NCBI RefSeq assembly: GCF_001426435.1
Contig: NZ_LMER01000001.1
Location: 106,785 to 169,860 of the forward strand
From: Angustibacter sp. Root456
GTDB taxonomy: Bacteria > Actinomycetota > Actinomycetes > Actinomycetales > Angustibacteraceae
Reading direction: 5' to 3'
DNA length: 63,076 bases
Made by a program: the position numbers and the translations under genes. Below the pieces are notes generated by a model. That model was not told where the DNA came from. It did no database searches and saw nothing but the letters and a program-made list of their open reading frames with translations. This document shows positions 8,568 to 15,928 of this stretch, one piece after another. Positions within the stretch are counted from its first letter, which is position 1; every line of letters starts with the position of its first letter.

Positions 8568-9409
8568 GGGTGCACCAGTGCCTTCTCGAGCGTCTCTCGC
8601 AGCGCTCGGCGCGTGCGGATGAACTCGTCCGTCTCGACAGTTGCCTGGGTACGCGGGCGGGGGATGTCGACGCGCGAGATGTCGTGGATGCGCCCTGGGC
8701 GTGCGGACATGACACACACCCGGTCGGCGAGAAGGGATGCCTCTTCGACATCGTGGGTCACGAACAGGATCGTGGTCTTCTCCTGCTGCCACAGGTCCAG
8801 CAGGAAGTCCTGCATCGACACCCGAGTGATGGCGTCGAGAGCCGCGAACGGCTCGTCGAGGAGCAGGATGTCCGGCTTGTTGATCAAGGCGCGCGCGTAC
8901 GCGACTCGGTGCCGCATTCCGCCGGAGAGCTGGTGGGGATAGTGGTCCTGGAACGCGCCCAGACCAACGCGCTCGAGCAGCTCAGAGGCACGCTGACGCG
9001 CCGTCCCCTTGTCGACACCGGTCATCTTCGGGCCGAACATCACGTTCTCACGCGTGGTCAGCCACGAGTACAAGGTGGGCTGCTGGAACAACACGCATCG
9101 ATCGACACCGGGTCGCGTGACCACTCGCCCGTGGGACCGGACCGTTCCGGCGTCCGCCTTCATGAAGCCGGCCACGATGTTCAGCAACGTGGACTTGCCG
9201 CAGCCGGAGGGGCCCAACAGGCAGATGAACTCGCCCGCTTCGACCTGGAGGTCGACGTTGTCGAGCGCGAGGGTCCTCGCGCCGCCGTGCGAGAAGTGCT
9301 TGGTCACCCCACGGATGTCCAGAGCAAGTGACCTGGCGCCGTTCCCAGACAGGTCATGATCGATCGCGGGGCTCGGTTCGCCTGCACTTCGGGTGAAGAA
9401 GAGGTTCAC
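8564..9409 (-). CDS. ABC transporter ATP-binding protein (SsuB/TauB type)
   Basis: The 281-residue ATPase has Walker A GPSGCGKST, Q-loop LFQQPTLY, signature LSGGMRHRVA, Walker B ILLLDEPFAALD and switch His in FVTHDVEEA. This is the single-domain architecture of sulfonate/nitrate/taurine importers. It starts at GTG 9409, overlapping the stop of the GntR-type regulator as GTGA, and ends overlapping the permease start as ATGA. The regulator and importer are therefore one transcription and translation unit. Confidence 0.93.
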   Translation of the reverse strand: MNLFFTRSAGEPSPAIDHDLSGNGARSLALDIRGVTKHFSHGGARTLALDNVDLQVEAGEFICLLGPSGCGKSTLLNIVAGFMKADAGTVRSHGRVVTRPGVDRCVLFQQPTLYSWLTTRENVMFGPKMTGVDKGTARQRASELLERVGLGAFQDHYPHQLSGGMRHRVAYARALINKPDILLLDEPFAALDAITRVSMQDFLLDLWQQEKTTILFVTHDVEEASLLADRVCVMSARPGRIHDISRVDIPRPRTQATVETDEFIRTRRALRETLEKALVHP

Positions 9410-10224
9410 GACTGCGGCCTTTCGTTGGCCCGGAGGTCCGAGGTCAGGTCGAACTTCGAGAAGCGCGCGTGGATGGTCGCCATCCGAGCTCGATCAGCGG
9501 TGGCGAGGGTGTCGTCATCGGCGAAGCGGTAGACGACTGAGAGAAGGTGCTCGCGGCTGGCTCTCATGGCCGACTCTGCATCGCCGGCGGCGATGTGCTC
9601 CCACACGGCTCGGTGCTCGCGCACCCAGCTGGCCAGCAGCTCCCCGTCCTGCCAGGCGGTGCTCCGCGCGTTCTGGAAGTAGGAGTCACTCGCTGCCTTC
9701 AACAGGCCGCGACATTCTCCGACGAGATAGGTGTTGCGGCAGGTCTCCACCAAGGCCGTGTGGACGCGCAGGTCCGTGTCGACGTCGATCTCCGGCGCCG
9801 AGACCGAGAGCGCCATCCCGTCGATGAGCTGACGGGCGAGGCGCAGAGCCGTGGGGTCTGGATCGCAGGCGCCCAACGCGATGGTCTGCGGCTCGAGCAC
9901 GAGCCTGGCCTCGAGCAGCTGCAGATGGTCGACCGGCATCCGCCGTACGACGCGGCTCTCGCCTGGATTGCTCGGCGTGGCTGAGAGCACGATCGTGCCG
10001 CTACCGCGACGCGACTCGACGTACCCGGCGAACTGCAAGGCACTCAGCGCCTCACGCACCGACACGCGACTCGCACCGAACTCGCGGGCGAGCTCCACCT
10101 CCACCGGGAGCCGGCTTCCAGCCGGGTAGCTCCCCGCGCGGATCGCCTCCACCAACCGGCGAGCGATCGACATCGAGACGAGCTCAGGACGTCCCGGCTC
10201 GCTACTGCTTCCGCTCTGCGACAT
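9406..10224 (-). CDS. GntR-family (FadR/FCD) transcriptional regulator
   Basis: The 272-residue protein has an N-terminal winged helix-turn-helix (about residues 17-85; SRLPVEVELAREFGASRVSVREAL, then RRGSGTIV). The C-terminal all-helical FCD ligand domain contains EARLVLEPQTIALGA and a D-x3-H-x-A-L-V-E type metal/ligand site near DLRVHTALVE. It is the first gene of the leftward operon and divergent from the amidase gene across about 100 bases containing a perfect palindrome. It probably controls both directions in response to a carboxylate- or sulfonate-containing ligand; that is inference from family and position. Confidence 0.9.
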   Translation of the reverse strand: MSQSGSSSEPGRPELVSMSIARRLVEAIRAGSYPAGSRLPVEVELAREFGASRVSVREALSALQFAGYVESRRGSGTIVLSATPSNPGESRVVRRMPVDHLQLLEARLVLEPQTIALGACDPDPTALRLARQLIDGMALSVSAPEIDVDTDLRVHTALVETCRNTYLVGECRGLLKAASDSYFQNARSTAWQDGELLASWVREHRAVWEHIAAGDAESAMRASREHLLSVVYRFADDDTLATADRARMATIHARFSKFDLTSDLRANERPQS

Positions 10225-10275
10225 GGCGGCATCCTGGCGCCATGCAGATTAGCCTGTCAATAGAGGAAGGCACAG

Positions 10276-10286
10276 TTGACAGTCAA
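10276..10286. promoter_or_regulatory. Palindromic operator candidate TTGACAGTCAA
   Basis: TTGACAGTCAA is a perfect inverted repeat (TTGAC-A-GTCAA) in the 103-base gap between the GntR-type regulator and the amidase gene. A half-site-like CTGTCAA lies about 20 bases to its left. Position, symmetry and size fit a GntR-family dimer site serving both divergent promoters. Confidence 0.5.
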
Positions 10287-10327
10287 ATTTTCCGGCGGGA
10301 CACTGCTGACACAACGGGAGGAGGCGG

Positions 10328-11908
10328 ATGCCGATGGCGCCCGAGGACAGGCGAGGCGTGGCGGACGCAGGCGCGTCCGAAACCGGCGTGAACGCCGAGC
10401 TTCGCGATCGGCTGACCCAGTCGCTCGACGCGCTCCACCTCGACCGTTCTCCTGACCTGACCCGCTCGAAAAGGTCCGAGCGGCGCGGGGTGGAGGTTCG
10501 AGACACCGACCTGCGCACCCCGGAGCACTCCGAGGTCCTCCAGCTGGCGCAGCTCTTGGCTGAGGGCGCATTCACCTGCGAGGAGCTCGTTCAGGACCTG
10601 CTCGATGCAGCCGGTCGGCTGAGCAGTCTGAACGTCTACGCCCAGCGCTTCGACGACCACGCTCTGGCGTGCGCGCGCGAGGCAGACGCACTGCGCCGCG
10701 CCGGGCGCACCCGAGGTGCCTTGCACGGCATCCCAGTAGCGGTCAAGGACGTCCTGTCCACCCGCGAGGCGCCGACCACCGCGAACTCACGCGTGGGCGC
10801 TGCGACCCTCCCGCCCGGCGACGCACCAGTCGTGCACCGGCTACGCGCGGCGGGAGCGGTCGTGTTGGGCAAGACGACGACCATGGAGCTCGCGTGCGGA
10901 ATGCCGGATCGAGACGGGGGCGAAGCCGTCCCGCGCAACCCTTGGGAGCCGGACCACTGGACCGGAGGGTCGAGTTCCGGCTCGGCCAGTGGCGTGGCGG
11001 CGAGGTTGTTCCCGGCAGCGCTGGGCTCTGACACGGCCGGGAGCATCCGGACCCCAGCCGCACTGTGCGGCGTGACCGGGTTCAAGCCCACCCACGGCAA
11101 GGTGTCGACGGCCGGGTGCCTGATGCTGTCCCCGGACATGGACTGTGTCGGTCCCATCGCGCAGACAGCCATCGACTGCGCCGTGATCATGGAGGCCATC
11201 CTCGGACAGGCGCAGCCTCGCACCGGTGACACCGTCGGGCTGGTAGGCGTGCGCATCGCAGCTGAGCGGGAGCGATATGAGTCCCCCGACATCGACCCGG
11301 CGGTCCGTACGGCGTTCCGTGCCGCAATAGCGACGTTCGAGTCGCTTGGCGCAACGGTGGATGACGTCACCCTGCCCGGGTACGAAGCTCTGCGCGTCGC
11401 CTCGCGGGTCCTCTGGACCACCGAGGCATTCGCCACGTTCGGTGCAGCGCTCGATACGGTCCGACCCCCGACACGGCAGCTCTTGGAAGTCGGCGCCATG
11501 CACAGCGGGGCGGACTTCGCGCTGGCCCGGCGCGCGATCGCGTGGGGCCAGCAAGCGATGGCCCAGGCCCTGTCTCCCTACGCCGCGGTGCTCAGCCCCA
11601 CGAGGACATGCCTGGCTCCGCTTCTGGAGGAGGCGACGATCGAGTGGCAGCTCAGCACGCATAATCACACCTCGATCTGGAACGTCTTGGGGTTCCCAGC
11701 TGTTTCGGTACCGATGGGGTTATCGGCCGACGGCCTCCCGATGGGGCTGCAGATCATCGGCGCCGCCGGAGCGGACCGCCAGACATTGGCTATTGCTGCT
11801 CACTATCAGAGCGTCACCGAGTGGCATCGGGCACGTCCGCCTCTGGCTGCACCGATCGGCAGGCACCTGCAGCGGCCGCGTGGCTCAGCACAGGTGGTGG
11901 CGTCATGA
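10328..11908 (+). CDS. Amidase-signature family amidohydrolase
   Basis: The 526-residue protein carries the Ser-cisSer-Lys triad of the amidase signature family: the Lys in GIPVAVKDVL, the cis-Ser in TGGSSSGSASGVAA, and the nucleophile Ser in GSDTAGSIRTPAALCGVTGFKPT. About 60 extra residues precede the catalytic domain. The start ATG follows GGGAGGAGG. It would hydrolyse a carboxamide to acid and ammonia; the substrate is not readable from sequence. Its stop overlaps the racemase-family start (ATGA), so the two are co-expressed. It diverges from the regulator/importer/lyase operon, suggesting it processes an amide related to the imported compound. A housekeeping GatA role is unlikely because a complete gatCAB is present at 43-46 kb. 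Confidence 0.88.
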   Translation: MPMAPEDRRGVADAGASETGVNAELRDRLTQSLDALHLDRSPDLTRSKRSERRGVEVRDTDLRTPEHSEVLQLAQLLAEGAFTCEELVQDLLDAAGRLSSLNVYAQRFDDHALACAREADALRRAGRTRGALHGIPVAVKDVLSTREAPTTANSRVGAATLPPGDAPVVHRLRAAGAVVLGKTTTMELACGMPDRDGGEAVPRNPWEPDHWTGGSSSGSASGVAARLFPAALGSDTAGSIRTPAALCGVTGFKPTHGKVSTAGCLMLSPDMDCVGPIAQTAIDCAVIMEAILGQAQPRTGDTVGLVGVRIAAERERYESPDIDPAVRTAFRAAIATFESLGATVDDVTLPGYEALRVASRVLWTTEAFATFGAALDTVRPPTRQLLEVGAMHSGADFALARRAIAWGQQAMAQALSPYAAVLSPTRTCLAPLLEEATIEWQLSTHNHTSIWNVLGFPAVSVPMGLSADGLPMGLQIIGAAGADRQTLAIAAHYQSVTEWHRARPPLAAPIGRHLQRPRGSAQVVAS

Positions 11909-12600
11909 CGGCCAGCAGGCTCGGCGTGCTCGCCGGTCTCGGCCCGTTGGCCGGCGCCCACTTCTACCGCCGGCTCATCGAACTGACACCCGCCCAGCAG
12001 GACGGTGATCACGTCTCGGTGGTGCTCGTTGCGGAGCCCGCCATCCCCAGTCGGCGGGACTTCCTCGCCGGCTGCGGCGTCTCACCGGTGCCCGCGTTGC
12101 AGCAAGCCGCCCGTGAGCTCGAGCAAGTGGGTTGCGACATCATCGTGATGCCGTCCACGACCACCCACGCGTTCTACGACGACGTCGCGTCCTCGGTCAC
12201 GGTGCCCTTCCTGAACCTTCTGGTCGAGGTCACCAACGCGTTGGTGGCCGCACATGTGTCCAGGCCGGCCGTCATCGCCACCCGGGCCACCGTCCAGACG
12301 CAGATCTATGAGCCGCACTTCCTGAACCGGATCGAGCCCATCTACCCCCCGCCCGAGATCCAGGACCGCATCGAGTGCATGATCGACGCCGTCAAGGGCG
12401 GAGCAGATACTGAAGCACTGCGCGCCGACATGGACGACGTCGCCGCGGCCGGGTGGCTGGCCGATGCCGACGGCATCCTGCTTGCCTGCACGGAGACTCC
12501 GCTCATCGCTCCCACACGACCGGGCCCCAAGCTCATCAGCGCCACCGACGTCCTGGCCATGGCGGCTTTGCGAGCACTCGGGCGACAGACGGGCCGGTGA
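11905..12600 (+). CDS. Asp/Glu racemase superfamily protein lacking the first catalytic Cys
   Basis: The 231-residue protein has the aspartate/glutamate racemase fold: N-terminal GVLAGLGPLAGAHFYRRL, the middle motif VMPSTTTHAFYD, and C-terminal LLACTETPLI. In canonical members the middle motif is P-C-N-T-x-H; here the Cys is replaced by Ser/Thr, while the second Cys is kept. Thr/Cys variants are known among E. coli Asp/Glu racemase homologues with restricted enantiomer preference, so the protein could still be active. ATG 11905 is chosen because it overlaps the amidase stop as ATGA. Its context suggests epimerisation of an amino-acid-like intermediate such as an amino-sulfonate; this is inference. 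Confidence 0.8.
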   Translation: MTASRLGVLAGLGPLAGAHFYRRLIELTPAQQDGDHVSVVLVAEPAIPSRRDFLAGCGVSPVPALQQAARELEQVGCDIIVMPSTTTHAFYDDVASSVTVPFLNLLVEVTNALVAAHVSRPAVIATRATVQTQIYEPHFLNRIEPIYPPPEIQDRIECMIDAVKGGADTEALRADMDDVAAAGWLADADGILLACTETPLIAPTRPGPKLISATDVLAMAALRALGRQTGR

Positions 12601-12661
12601 ACCGCGGCTCCCCGTTGCGGGTCGGGCTGTGCGAGGGTGAGCGAGGCGACAGGAGCGTAGG

Positions 12662-14251
12662 TCAGCGGGGGTCGATGCCCTGGCGCATGAGGCCGTAGGA
12701 GATGGAGTCGACGAGCGCCTCCCACGAAGCTTCGACGATGTTGGCGGCGACGCCGACCGTCTCCCACGACGTCGCCCCGTCGCTGGTCTCGATGAGCACG
12801 CGAGTGACGGCGTCCGACCCGTGCGCGGCGTCGAGGATGCGGACGCGGAAGTCGATCAGCTGCAGCCGCATCAGCTCGGGGTACGCGCTTGAGAGCGCCT
12901 CCCGCAGCGCGTGGTCGAGCGCGTTCACCGGGCCGTTGCCCTCGCCCGTGGCGACGACCCGGCGCCCACCAGCCACGACCTTCACCGTGGCCTCCGACGT
13001 CGCCGTCTCCTCGCCCCGCGCGTCGGTGATGACGCGCCAGCTCTCGACGTCGAAGTAGTGCGGCCGCGCACCTTCGACCTCCTCGCGCAGGATCAGCTCG
13101 AACGACGCGTCGGCGGCGTCGAAGGTGTAGCCGCGAGCCTCGAGGGCCTTCACCCGGTCGGTGACGCGCGCGAGCAGGTCGTCGCGACCCGACAGGTCGT
13201 ACCCGAGCTCGCGCCCCTTGAGCTCGATCGAGGCTCGGCCGGCCATCTCGGACACGAGCGTGCGCATGTCGTTGCCGACGGCCACCGGGTCGGTGTGCTG
13301 GTAGAGGTCGGGGTCGATGCGCAGCGCGCTGGCGTGCAGGCCGGCCTTGTGCGCGAACGCACTCGCGCCGACGTAGGGCTGGCGCGAGTACGGCACCACG
13401 TTGGTGATCTCGCTGACGGCGTGGGCGATCCGGGTCGCCTCCCGCAGCCGCACCGGGTCGAGCACCTCGCGTCCTTGCTTGATGACCAGGTTGGCGACGA
13501 CGGTGACCAGGTCGGCGTTGCCGGTGCGCTCGCCGTACCCGTTGAGCGTGCCCTGCACATGCGTCGCCCCGGCCTCGACGGCGGCCAGCGTGTTGGCCAC
13601 CGCGCACCCGGTGTCGTTGTGGCAGTGGATGCCCAGCCGCGCGCCCGTGGTGCCGATCACCTCGTGGACGACGTCCGCGACCTGGGGCGGCAGCATCCCC
13701 CCGTTGGTGTCGCAGAGCGTCACCACCTCGGCGCCGGCTTCGGCTGCGACGCGCACGACCTCGACGGCGTACTTGGGGTCGTCGAGGAAGCCGTCGAAGA
13801 AGTGCTCGGCGTCCAGAACGACGCGCCGCCCTTCACGCACGAGCAGGTCGACGGTGTCGCGCACCATGTCGAGGTTCTCGGCAGGCGTGGTGCGCAGCGC
13901 CAGGTCGACGTGGCGCGAGTGGCTCTTGGCCACGAGCGTCACGACGGGAGCCTGAGACTCCAGCAGGGCCACGACCTGAGGATCGGCAGCGGCCGTGGTG
14001 CCCGGACGGCGGGTCGCGCCGAACGCGGCGAGCACGGCATTGCGCAGGGTCAGCTGCTGTGCGGCGAGGGCGAAGAACTCGGTGTCCTTGGGGATCGCCC
14101 CCGGCCACCCGCCCTCGATGAAGCCGACCCCCAGGTCGTCCAGGTGCTGGGCGATGGCGAGCTTGTCGTGCACGGAGAGCGCCAGGCCCTCCTGCTGGGC
14201 GCCGTCGCGCAACGTCGTGTCGTAGACGTGGAAGTCGCTGCTGTGCGTCAC
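12662..14251 (-). CDS. cimA: (R)-citramalate synthase
   Basis: The 529-residue protein belongs to the DRE-TIM (alpha-isopropylmalate/homocitrate synthase) family: YDTTLRDGAQQEG, the metal-binding HCHNDTG, NGYGERTGNADL, and a C-terminal LeuA-type allosteric dimerisation domain. The type with this length and the FIEGGWPGAIPKDTEF segment is citramalate synthase, which joins pyruvate and acetyl-CoA in the threonine-independent route to 2-oxobutyrate and isoleucine. leuB, ilvB, ilvN, ilvC, ilvD and ilvE lie within 21 kb. A Rho-independent hairpin and a possible leader peptide with Ile-Ile lie upstream, suggesting attenuation. It is convergent with the racemase gene. Confidence 0.88.
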   Translation of the reverse strand: MTHSSDFHVYDTTLRDGAQQEGLALSVHDKLAIAQHLDDLGVGFIEGGWPGAIPKDTEFFALAAQQLTLRNAVLAAFGATRRPGTTAAADPQVVALLESQAPVVTLVAKSHSRHVDLALRTTPAENLDMVRDTVDLLVREGRRVVLDAEHFFDGFLDDPKYAVEVVRVAAEAGAEVVTLCDTNGGMLPPQVADVVHEVIGTTGARLGIHCHNDTGCAVANTLAAVEAGATHVQGTLNGYGERTGNADLVTVVANLVIKQGREVLDPVRLREATRIAHAVSEITNVVPYSRQPYVGASAFAHKAGLHASALRIDPDLYQHTDPVAVGNDMRTLVSEMAGRASIELKGRELGYDLSGRDDLLARVTDRVKALEARGYTFDAADASFELILREEVEGARPHYFDVESWRVITDARGEETATSEATVKVVAGGRRVVATGEGNGPVNALDHALREALSSAYPELMRLQLIDFRVRILDAAHGSDAVTRVLIETSDGATSWETVGVAANIVEASWEALVDSISYGLMRQGIDPR

Positions 14252-14308
14252 GGTCGTCCTGCCCTCTCGCCTCGCGTGGTGCGTGCCGGTCCATCAAGTC
14301 TGACAACG

Positions 14309-14336
14309 AAAAAGACCCCCCGAGCACGGGAGGTCT
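14309..14336 (-). terminator. Attenuator-like terminator upstream of cimA
   Basis: Read on the minus strand, AGACC-(mismatch)-CCCG pairs with CGGG-GGTCT across a four-base AGCA/TGCT loop and is followed by TTTTT. It lies about 57 bases before the cimA start codon, reading into the gene, so it can stop transcription only before cimA. This is the position of an attenuator. Confidence 0.7.
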
Positions 14337-14372
14337 GGCGCGTCGTCGGACCCAGCGGTCCGTCGGCGCGCC

Positions 14373-14399
14373 TCACGTAATGATCCACCTGGTGTACAT
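14373..14399 (-). CDS. Candidate cimA leader peptide (MYTRWIIT)
   Basis: An eight-codon frame encodes M-Y-T-R-W-I-I-T and stops 37 bases before the attenuator hairpin. Two adjacent Ile codons and a Thr, in front of a gene for isoleucine synthesis, fit a ribosome-stalling sensor. GGTGAG lies seven bases upstream of its ATG. An 11-base repeat CATTACGTGAG covers the peptide end (14372-14382) and occurs again at 14423-14433. Expression is not demonstrated. Confidence 0.45.
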   Translation of the reverse strand: MYTRWIIT

Positions 14400-14444
14400 A
14401 GCGCGCTCACCATCGCACCGATCTCACGTAATGGCTACGCCGTC

Positions 14445-15152
14445 TCACGATGCGGCCATCACGAGTGCGTCGAACAGCCGCAGATCGGTGCCCACCTCCG
14501 GGTGCCACTGCACCCCGATCCGGAACCGCGCAGCCGGCATCTCGATCGCCTCCACCACCCCGTCGTCGGCCCACGCCGTGGCGGCGTAGCCGGGATGGCT
14601 GATCACGCCCTGGTGGTGGTAGGTCGGGACGTCGACCCGCTCCCCCAGCACCTCGCGCAACCGCGACCCGTCAGCGGTGCGGACGCCGTGCGAGGCGTAC
14701 TCACCCGGGGCCGGGCAGTGGCCGGCGTGCCCGACGACGTCCGGCAGGTGCTGCTCCAGGGCGCCGCCGGCGGCCACGGCCATGACCTGCATGCCACGGC
14801 ACACGCCGAGCAGCGGCAGGTCCGCCGCCACCGCCGCCTGCACGAGTGCGAGCTCGAGGTCGTCGCGGTCGCGACGCGGCGGCTGCAGCACCGCGTGCGG
14901 CTGCTCGCCGTACCGGACCGGGTCGACGTCGGCGCCGCCGGCCACCACCAGGGCGTCCAGCCGACCCACCAGGTCGGCGATCTCCTCCGCCGACGGGTCG
15001 CGCTCAGGAGGCAGCAGGACGACACGGGCACCGGCCGCACGCAGGGCGTCGACGTACGCCTGCGGCACCAGAGCCGCTTGCACCTCGCGCCACACCCCCC
15101 ACGACGCCGGCTCGTTGTAGGTCGTGACGCCGACCAGCGGGCGCGGTCTCAC
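14445..15152 (-). CDS. Class I glutamine-amidotransferase-like gamma-glutamyl hydrolase (PuuD-like)
   Basis: The 235-residue protein is a peptidase C26/GATase-1 enzyme. The nucleophile Cys is in LLGVCRGMQV and the catalytic His-Glu pair in GVQWHPE. VGVTTYNEP at the N-terminus and GGADVDPVRYGE are typical of gamma-Glu-GABA hydrolases. It should release glutamate from a gamma-glutamylated acid at the end of the pathway begun by the GS-like ligase in the same operon. It starts at GTG 15152, overlapping the SDR stop as GTGA, and is the last gene of the operon. Confidence 0.87.
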   Translation of the reverse strand: MRPRPLVGVTTYNEPASWGVWREVQAALVPQAYVDALRAAGARVVLLPPERDPSAEEIADLVGRLDALVVAGGADVDPVRYGEQPHAVLQPPRRDRDDLELALVQAAVAADLPLLGVCRGMQVMAVAAGGALEQHLPDVVGHAGHCPAPGEYASHGVRTADGSRLREVLGERVDVPTYHHQGVISHPGYAATAWADDGVVEAIEMPAARFRIGVQWHPEVGTDLRLFDALVMAAS

Positions 15153-15916
15153 AGCGGCGTGACGTACGCGCCGCTGATGCCGCCGTCCACGAGGAACTGC
15201 GACGCCGTGATGAAGCTCGAGTCGTCACTGGCGAGGAACGCCACCGCGGCGGCGATCTCGTCGGGCTCGGCGAACCGCCCGAGCGGCACGTGCACCAGCC
15301 GTCGGGCCGCGCGCTCGGGGTCGGCCGCGAAGAGCTCCTGAAGCAGCGGGGTGTTCACCGGCCCGGGGCACAGCGCGTTGACCCGCACCCCCTGGCGCGC
15401 GAACTGCACCCCGAGCTCACGCGACATGGCGAGGACTCCACCCTTGCTGGCGGTGTAGGAGATCTGGGAGGTCGCGGCGCCCATGACCGCGACGAACGAC
15501 GCCGTGTTGATGATCGAGCCCTTCCCCTGCTCGAGCATGTACGGCAGCGCGGCCTTGCAGCACAGGTAGACGCTCGTGAGGTTGACCTCTTGCACCCGCC
15601 GCCAGGCCTCGATGCCCGTCTCGAGGATCGAGTCGTCGTCCGGCGGGGAGATGCCCGCGTTGTTGAAGGCGACGTCGACGCTGCCGAGCTGGTCCTTGGC
15701 GGTGCGGAACATCGCCTCGACCTGCTCGGCGTCGGTGACGTCGCAGTGGACGTACAGTCCACCGACCTCGGCGGCCACCTGCGGACCGCGCGCGTCGTCG
15801 ACGTCCCCCACCACGACGCGGCCGCCCTCGCTCGCGAACCGGCGTACGGTCGCCAGCCCGATGCCGCTGCACCCGCCCGTGACGACGCACACGCGGTCGT
15901 CCAGCCGACCTGACAT
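15149..15916 (-). CDS. Short-chain dehydrogenase/reductase
   Basis: The 255-residue classical SDR has the nucleotide-binding TGGCSGIG, NNAG at the central strand, and the catalytic Ser and Y-x3-K in YTASK. Its N-terminal Asp at the end of strand 2 (VVGDVDD) suggests NAD(H) rather than NADP(H). In this operon it sits between the aldehyde dehydrogenase and the gamma-glutamyl hydrolase. It could oxidise an alcohol such as gamma-glutamyl-ethanolamide to the aldehyde; that is inference, since SDR substrates cannot be read from sequence. GTGA overlap links it to the next gene. Confidence 0.88.
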   Translation of the reverse strand: MSGRLDDRVCVVTGGCSGIGLATVRRFASEGGRVVVGDVDDARGPQVAAEVGGLYVHCDVTDAEQVEAMFRTAKDQLGSVDVAFNNAGISPPDDDSILETGIEAWRRVQEVNLTSVYLCCKAALPYMLEQGKGSIINTASFVAVMGAATSQISYTASKGGVLAMSRELGVQFARQGVRVNALCPGPVNTPLLQELFAADPERAARRLVHVPLGRFAEPDEIAAAVAFLASDDSSFITASQFLVDGGISGAYVTPL

Positions 15917-15928
15917 CGCGATCCCCTC

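Noticed and set aside
10328-11908. Amidase considered as a second GatA
   Set aside because: It lacks GatA-specific motifs, has a 60-residue N-terminal extension, and a full gatCAB operon is present elsewhere in the window.
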